NCBI RefSeq assembly: GCF_900116715.1
Contig: NZ_FPBM01000004.1
Span: 124,001 to 188,000, forward strand
DNA from: Polaromonas sp. YR568
Lineage (GTDB): Bacteria > Pseudomonadota > Gammaproteobacteria > Burkholderiales > Burkholderiaceae_C
Reading direction: 5' to 3'
Length of the DNA stretch: 64,000 nucleotides
Part shown: in pieces, positions 57,292 to 64,000 of the stretch
Layout of the letters: each line of letters begins with the position of its first letter
How positions within the stretch are numbered: position 1 is the first letter of the stretch
The notes under the pieces: model-generated
Databases searched by the model: none
What the model was told of the DNA's origin: nothing
What the model saw: the letters and a program-made list of their open reading frames with translations, nothing else
Translations under genes and position numbers: made by a program

Positions 57292-58311
57292 TTAGGCCAG
57301 TTTGCCGACTGACTGTTCTAGCAAGCCCCAGGCCTCGGCGCCAAAACGCTCCTTCCACTCGCCATAAAAACCGGCTTCACGCAGCTTGGCACGGAAGGTA
57401 TCGGCTTGCGGGCGGTTGATGGTGAGGCCCTTGGACTGCAAATCGGTGACCACGGTCTCGTTGAGCTTTTTGATGTCGTCGCGCTGTTGCAGGCCGGCTT
57501 CGTTGATGGCGCGGGCCACGATGGTCTTGAGGTCGGCGGGCAGCTTCTCCCACGCGCGGCCGTTGGCGATGAACCAGTAGCCATCCCAGATGTGGTTGGT
57601 CAGCGAGCAGAACTTCTGCACTTCGTACAGCTTGGCGACCTGGATGATGGGCAGCGGGTTTTCCTGCGCGTCGACGATCTTGGTTTGCAGCGAGGAATAC
57701 ACCTCGCTGAACTGCAGGCTGGCGGGCGCGGCGCCCAGGCCCTTGAACATGGAGATCGACAGCGGGCTCACCGGCACGCGGATCTTCAGGCCGTCCATGT
57801 CTTTGGCTGTGGTGACGGGCGCCTTGCTGCTGGTGGTCTGGCGGAAGCCGTTGTCCCACATCTTTTCAAAAGCATAGAGGCGCGATTTGCTGATGGCTTC
57901 GCGCACATGCGCGCCCAGCTTGCCGTCCATGGCGCCCCAGACCTGGTTGTAGTCGCTGAAGGCAAAACCGACGGCGTTGATGGCGGCCACCGGCACCAGG
58001 GTGGCGATGACCAGGGCCGACGGTGTGAAGAACTCGATGCCGCCGGAGCGCACCTGGGCCAGCATGTCGGTGTCGCCGCCCAGCTGGTTGTTCGGGAAGA
58101 TCTTGATCTCGACCCGGCCGTTGGTTTCTTTGAGGATGCGGTCGGCGGCCTGCTGGGCGCGGATGTTGAGCGGGTGGGTGACGGGCAGGTTGTTGCCGTA
58201 CTTGTAGGAGAACTCGGCGGCGCGGGCCATGGAGGGCAGGGCGGCGGCGATGCCGGCGGCGGATGCGGCGGACAGGGTGCGCAGCACGCTGCGGCGGGTG
58301 ACTTCGGTCAT
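57292..58311 (-). CDS. TRAP transporter substrate-binding protein DctP
   Basis: 339 residues. A twin-arginine-like leader (EVTRRSVLRTLSAASAAG) precedes the DctP fold: NNLPVTHPLNIRAQQAADRI, GRVEIKIFPNNQLGGD, GLKIRVPVSPLSISMFKGLG and a late Arg in the RVP motif that binds the carboxylate. It scavenges an organic acid in the periplasm for the DctQM permease. ATG at 58311 follows GGAGACA; an upstream ATG at 58392 would run through the operator region. First gene of the operon. Confidence 0.92.
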   Translation of the reverse strand: MTEVTRRSVLRTLSAASAAGIAAALPSMARAAEFSYKYGNNLPVTHPLNIRAQQAADRILKETNGRVEIKIFPNNQLGGDTDMLAQVRSGGIEFFTPSALVIATLVPVAAINAVGFAFSDYNQVWGAMDGKLGAHVREAISKSRLYAFEKMWDNGFRQTTSSKAPVTTAKDMDGLKIRVPVSPLSISMFKGLGAAPASLQFSEVYSSLQTKIVDAQENPLPIIQVAKLYEVQKFCSLTNHIWDGYWFIANGRAWEKLPADLKTIVARAINEAGLQQRDDIKKLNETVVTDLQSKGLTINRPQADTFRAKLREAGFYGEWKERFGAEAWGLLEQSVGKLA

Positions 58312-58342
58312 GGTTTGTCTCCAGTTTTGTTTTGATGCAATT

Positions 58343-58352
58343 TGATGCATCA
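58343..58352. promoter_or_regulatory. Palindrome TGATGCATCA, likely operator of the LacI regulator
   Basis: A perfect 10-bp palindrome in the gap between dctP and the LacI-type gene. The half-site TTTGATG recurs at 58331-58337 and 58418-58424. Such spaced sites between a divergent regulator and its operon fit a LacI-type operator, though no binding data exist. Confidence 0.5.
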
Positions 58353-58425
58353 TTGGGTGAAAGCAGCGCAACGATAGGCGCGGGGTATTCAATCGTCAAA
58401 CAGGAAAAATGATGGATTTTGATGT

Positions 58426-59490
58426 ATGAGGGTTATCCCTGATGGATTGGAGGGGCAGCAGCAGCGGGCTCGCGTGGTCGACATTGCGCGGGCCGCGGGT
58501 GTTTCCACCGCCACTGTAGACCGCGTGCTGAACCAGCGCCCCGGCGTGCGCGGGGCCACCGCGCAAAAAGTGCTCAAGGCCGCGGCCGAGATGGACTACC
58601 TGCCAGAGACGGGCCTGTATGCCGCGCTCGCCGCGCCGCCCATGCGCCTGACGTTTTTGCTGCCCGACGGCAGCAACCGCTTTATCCGCATGCTGGGCGA
58701 CACGGTGGGTTATTCGCAGGAGCACCTGACGCCCTTTAACGTGAAGTGCCGTACAGAGCTGTTTGAAAGCTTCAACCCGCAGCAGCTGGCCGCCAGCTTG
58801 CTGCAACAGGGCAAGCGCAGCGAGGGCATTGCCTTTATGGCGCTGGAGCACCCGGCGGTGCGCGAAGCGGTGAGCGAGCTGGCCGAAAAAGGCGTGCCCA
58901 CCATCACGCTGATCTCGGACCTGTCGGGCTCGCAGCGCGCCGGTTATGTGGGGCTGGACAACCGCGCGGCGGGGCGTACGGCGGGCTACCTGGTGGGCCG
59001 CTTCATCGGCCCTGGCGCGCGCGCCGGCAAGGTGGCGCTGATCGCCGGCTCGCTGAGCTACCGCGCGCATGAGGAGCGCGAAGCCGGTTTCCTGCATGTG
59101 ATTGAAGAGATGTTTCCCACGCTGCAGGTGGTGGGCCTGCGCGAAGGGCAGGACGACGCGCAGAAGAACTACGAGCAGACGCGCACGCTGCTGGAGCAAT
59201 ACCCCGACCTCGCGGGCATTTACAACATCGGCGGCGCGTCTGACGGCGTGGCTCGGGCGTTAAAGGAGAGCGGGCGCGAGCACAAGGTGGTGTTTATCGG
59301 CCACGGCCTCACGCCCGACACGCGCGCGATGCTGATTGACGGCAGCATGGACGCGGTGATTACCCAAAGCCCGCAGACGGCGATGATGAGTTGCGTGCGG
59401 ATGTTTACCAACCTGCGGGATAGGCGGGATGTGATGAGTGGGGTTGATGCGGTACGCAGCCAGGTGATCTTCAGGGAAAACCTGCCCTAG
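58426..59490 (+). CDS. LacI family transcriptional regulator
   Basis: 354 residues. The LacI HTH is RVVDIARAAGVSTATVDRVL with the hinge helix region VLKAAAEMDYLP, and the sugar-binding PBP-like domain follows (LTFLLPDGSNRFIRML, VPTITLISDLSGSQRAGYVG, GIYNIGGASDGVARAL, VFIGHGLTPDTRAML). It should repress the divergent TRAP/RuBisCO-like operon in the absence of its sugar-acid ligand. The ATG at 58426 has only a weak ribosome-binding site. A TGATGCATCA palindrome lies between the two units. Confidence 0.9.
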   Translation: MRVIPDGLEGQQQRARVVDIARAAGVSTATVDRVLNQRPGVRGATAQKVLKAAAEMDYLPETGLYAALAAPPMRLTFLLPDGSNRFIRMLGDTVGYSQEHLTPFNVKCRTELFESFNPQQLAASLLQQGKRSEGIAFMALEHPAVREAVSELAEKGVPTITLISDLSGSQRAGYVGLDNRAAGRTAGYLVGRFIGPGARAGKVALIAGSLSYRAHEEREAGFLHVIEEMFPTLQVVGLREGQDDAQKNYEQTRTLLEQYPDLAGIYNIGGASDGVARALKESGREHKVVFIGHGLTPDTRAMLIDGSMDAVITQSPQTAMMSCVRMFTNLRDRRDVMSGVDAVRSQVIFRENLP

Positions 59491-61692
<2,202 letters not shown>

Positions 61693-61714
61693 GGTTTCCT
61701 GGGTTGTTTTTGAT

Positions 61715-62806
61715 ATGAGCAATTTGCACATCGGCATCGCGGGCGCGGGCCTGGCTGGCCGCACGCTGGCCTGGCGCCTGCTGCGCGCCGGCTGCCGCGT
61801 GAGCCTGTTCGATGCGCGCCGCCGCGATGACGTGGCCACGGCTTCGATGACGGCGGCGGCCATGCTGTCGCCGCTGGCGGAGCTGGCGGTGTCGGATGAG
61901 GCGGTGTTTGCGATGGGCCAGCGCTCGATGCAGCTGTGGCCGCAATGGATTGCCGAGCTGGCGGCTGAAGGTTTGCCGGTGTATTTCCGCCGTGAGGGAA
62001 CCCTGGTGGTGGCGCACGCGCCTGACCAGAGTTCCCTGGCGCATTTCACAGGCCTGCTGCTGCACAAGCTGCCAGAGGCCGTGCGGGCACAGGTGCACAC
62101 ACTGGATGCAGCCGCGCTGGGTGTGGCCGAGCCGGCGCTGGCAGGGCGCTTCGGTGGCGGGCTGTTGCTGGATGGAGAGGGCCAGCTGGCCAACGACCAG
62201 TGGATGGCGGCGCTGGCCACTGAGATCGACCGGCTGGGCGGCTCATGGATGGAGGGCTGTGCCATCGACGGGGTGGAGGACGACCACATCGAGTGCGCGG
62301 GCAAGACCTATGGAATGGACATCACGGTCGATGCGCGTGGCGTTGGCGCCAAGGAGAGTTGGCCGCAATTGCGCGGTGTGCGCGGCGAGGTGCTCACGGT
62401 GGAATGCCCGGGCGTGACTTTGCAGCGCCCGGTGCGCCTGATGCATCCGCGCTACCAGCTCTATGTGGCGCCGCGGCCCGGCAACCGTTTTGTGGTGGGC
62501 GCGACGGAGCTGGAGTCGGAAGACACCGGCCCGGTGACATTGAGATCTACCCTGGAGCTGGGCAGTGCCCTGCACAGCCTGCACCCTGCCTTTGGTGAGG
62601 CGCGTGTGTTGCGGCTGGCAGCCGCCCTGCGCCCGGCGCTGGACGACCACCGGCCCACGGTGCAGCAGCGCGACGGCGTGTGGCATATCAATGGCCTGTA
62701 CCGCCACGGCTACCTGTGCGCGCCGGCATTGGTCGACGGGCTGGTGCAGCAATTGACGGGAAGCACGGCTGTCCTGAAGGCCCTGAAAGAAGAGAGAGTG
62801 ACATGA
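61715..62806 (+). CDS. thiO: FAD-dependent glycine oxidase ThiO
   Basis: 363 residues. The Rossmann FAD motif is IGIAGAGLAGRTLAWRLL, and the DAO-family features include SMTAAAMLSPLAE and a closing GLYRHGYLCAPALVDGLV. It oxidises glycine to iminoglycine for the thiazole ring in aerobic bacteria lacking ThiH. ATG at 61715 is preferred over an in-frame start at 61640 inside thiC. Its stop overlaps the thiS start (ATGA). Confidence 0.92.
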   Translation: MSNLHIGIAGAGLAGRTLAWRLLRAGCRVSLFDARRRDDVATASMTAAAMLSPLAELAVSDEAVFAMGQRSMQLWPQWIAELAAEGLPVYFRREGTLVVAHAPDQSSLAHFTGLLLHKLPEAVRAQVHTLDAAALGVAEPALAGRFGGGLLLDGEGQLANDQWMAALATEIDRLGGSWMEGCAIDGVEDDHIECAGKTYGMDITVDARGVGAKESWPQLRGVRGEVLTVECPGVTLQRPVRLMHPRYQLYVAPRPGNRFVVGATELESEDTGPVTLRSTLELGSALHSLHPAFGEARVLRLAAALRPALDDHRPTVQQRDGVWHINGLYRHGYLCAPALVDGLVQQLTGSTAVLKALKEERVT

Positions 62807-63024
62807 CAACACCACAACACGCGATGAAGATTTCACTGAACGGCGAAGCCATTGAGACGGATGCGCCCACCTTGCAGGCGCTGCTGATTGCACGGGGCTA
62901 TGAATTGCAGGGCGCGTTTGCCTGCGCAATCAACCGCGCTTTTGTGCCGCGGCCGCAATGGCCTGAACGCGCATTGCAAAGTGGCGACCGGATCGACATA
63001 GTCACACCGATCACGGGAGGTTGA
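62803..63024 (+). CDS. thiS: Sulfur carrier protein ThiS
   Basis: 73 residues of the ubiquitin-like beta-grasp fold ending in the required Gly-Gly (DIVTPITGG). The C-terminal Gly carries the thiocarboxylate sulfur for the thiazole ring. ATG at 62803 overlaps thiO; an internal ATG at 62824 would give the more usual 66 residues. The stop is directly followed by the thiG start. Confidence 0.95.
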   Translation: MTTPQHAMKISLNGEAIETDAPTLQALLIARGYELQGAFACAINRAFVPRPQWPERALQSGDRIDIVTPITGG

Positions 63025-63846
63025 ATGGACACGCCCACGACCTCATCTCCGATTGCCCACGGTCAACCCTGGACGGTTGCCGGCACCACGATCTCGAGCC
63101 GCTTCTTTCTCGGCACCTCGCACTACCCTTCGCCGCAGGTAATGAGCGACGCGGTGCGCGCCAGCGGCACCGAAGTATTGACGGTGGGCCTGCGCCGCCT
63201 GCAGCCTGAAAGCGGCGGCGGCAACAGTTTCTGGCAGCGCATCCAGGCGCTGGGCTGCCACATCCTGCCCAACACGGCGGGCTGCCATAGCGCTGAGGAG
63301 GCCATCACGCTGGCGCAGATGGCGCGCGAGATCTTCGGCACGACCTGGATCAAACTGGAAGTTGTAGGTGACGACTACACGCTGCAGCCCGACACACATG
63401 GCACGGTGCATGCGGCCACGGTGCTGGCCAAAGAGGGCTTTGCCGTGTTTGCCTACACCACGGACGACCTGGTGATTGCCCAGCGTCTGCGCGATGCGGG
63501 CTGCGCGGCCGTGATGCCCTGGGCCGCGCCCATAGGCACAGGCCGGGGGCCGCTCAACCCCTTTGCACTGGAGACCATGCGCCGCCGCCTGCCCGACACA
63601 GTGCTGGTGGTGGATGCGGGCCTGGGCCGGCCATCGCACGCTGCAGCGGTGATGGAGCTGGGCTTTGACGCCGTGCTGCTGAACACCGCGGTGGCTCAAG
63701 CCGGCGACCCGGTGCGCATGGCGCGCGCCTTTGCCGACGGCGTGGCCGCGGGCCGCGCGGCGTATGAGTCGACGCCCATGCCTGAGCGTGCGGCGGCACA
63801 GGCTTCCACTCCCACAGTCGGTGTGCCGTTCTGGCACGCGCCTTAA
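63025..63846 (+). CDS. thiG: Thiazole synthase ThiG
   Basis: 273 residues, TIM barrel. The N-terminal [18 protein letters not shown], the Schiff-base Lys in [18 protein letters not shown] and the phosphate-binding blocks [14 protein letters not shown] and [13 protein letters not shown] are present. It makes thiazole phosphate from DXP, ThiS-thiocarboxylate and iminoglycine. Cells with ThiO rather than ThiH agree with an aerobic lifestyle. Confidence 0.96.
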   Translation: MDTPTTSSPIAHGQPWTVAGTTISSRFFLGTSHYPSPQVMSDAVRASGTEVLTVGLRRLQPESGGGNSFWQRIQALGCHILPNTAGCHSAEEAITLAQMAREIFGTTWIKLEVVGDDYTLQPDTHGTVHAATVLAKEGFAVFAYTTDDLVIAQRLRDAGCAAVMPWAAPIGTGRGPLNPFALETMRRRLPDTVLVVDAGLGRPSHAAAVMELGFDAVLLNTAVAQAGDPVRMARAFADGVAAGRAAYESTPMPERAAAQASTPTVGVPFWHAP

Positions 63847-63857
63847 AAAAGATCACC

Positions 63858-64000
63858 ATGAAGACAGACGCATTCGCACCGCTCACCGGCCCCATCGGCT
63901 TTTACCCTGTTGTGCCCAACGCTGCCTGGGTGCGGCGCCTGCTGGGTTGGGGTGTGCGCACCATCCAGCTGCGCATCAAGTCGGCGGACCACGATGCGGA
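63858..64000 (+). CDS. thiE: Thiamine phosphate synthase ThiE, 5' part (cut by window end)
   Basis: The first 47 codons read MKTDAFAPLTGPIGFYPVVP and NAAWVRRLLGWGVRTIQLRI, the typical beginning of this betaproteobacterial ThiE, including the first beta strand and the QLRIK block for pyrimidine phosphate. It joins HMP-PP and thiazole phosphate. The ATG is 11 bases after thiG. The rest lies outside the window. Confidence 0.88.
   Translation, partial: MKTDAFAPLTGPIGFYPVVPNAAWVRRLLGWGVRTIQLRIKSADHDA

Overview
The window is a chromosomal segment around the replication origin of a betaproteobacterium, most likely family Comamonadaceae (Polaromonas, Rhodoferax or Variovorax type). The evidence is the high GC content, the order rpmH-rnpA-yidD-yidC-mnmE divergent from dnaA-dnaN-gyrB, a separate lptC-kdsC-kdsD block beside a CPA2 antiporter and apt, metXW, and the general protein character. 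No rRNA, tRNA, insertion sequence, prophage or CRISPR array was seen.

Layout. 1-1058: two 2-oxoglutarate/Fe(II) dioxygenases, the second AlkB. 1075-6097 (minus): a hydroxypyruvate-isomerase-type sugar isomerase, a SulP anion permease and chrBA chromate resistance. 6195-8654 (minus): metX-metW behind a SAM-II riboswitch and terminator, and a TMEM165-type manganese exporter behind a yybP-ykoY manganese riboswitch. 9006-12229 (plus): ammonium transporter with a probable sigma-54 promoter, an ECF sigma factor with a small zinc-finger partner, and a glycine-rich RRM protein. 12395-15582 (minus): SDR oxidoreductase and the KDO/LPS genes lptC-kdsC-kdsD. 15711-19905: antiporter, apt and two poorly known proteins.

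20091-30548 is the origin region: mnmE, yidC, yidD, rnpA and rpmH on the left, dnaA, dnaN and gyrB on the right. The dnaA-dnaN gap (26099-26416) has DnaA boxes, a GC-rich spacer, a run of DnaA-trios and an AT-rich stretch, so it is the likely unwinding site. Directly after gyrB come a DnaQ-like exonuclease gene broken by one extra base and an AT-richer island (31381-35390): an m5C methyltransferase with an N-terminal HTH, an EcoRII-family restriction endonuclease, a Vsr mismatch endonuclease and an unknown membrane protein. A GGACA/TGTCC inverted repeat in front of the methyltransferase looks like its autoregulatory operator.

35487-51892 is mixed accessory and housekeeping DNA: small unknown proteins, two exported alpha/beta hydrolases, a myo-inositol oxygenase, minCDE, a metallophosphoesterase, a PPC/DUF296 protein, a DUF4130 DNA-metabolism protein under a near-perfect LexA box, the ybhP-clsB-ybhN membrane-lipid operon, two small exported Ala/Gly-rich proteins, a flavodoxin-fold reductase and a Spy-like periplasmic protein.

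52064-59490 is the most intriguing locus. A compact operon encodes a TRAP transporter (DctP and a DctQM fusion), a VOC-fold enzyme, a RuBisCO-like protein with nearly all RuBisCO active-site residues, and a DUF1537 four-carbon-acid kinase, with a divergent LacI regulator. It looks like uptake and breakdown of a sugar acid through a phosphorylated beta-keto-acid intermediate. 59536-64000 is the thiamine operon thiC-thiO-thiS-thiG-thiE behind a TPP riboswitch; thiE runs off the end.
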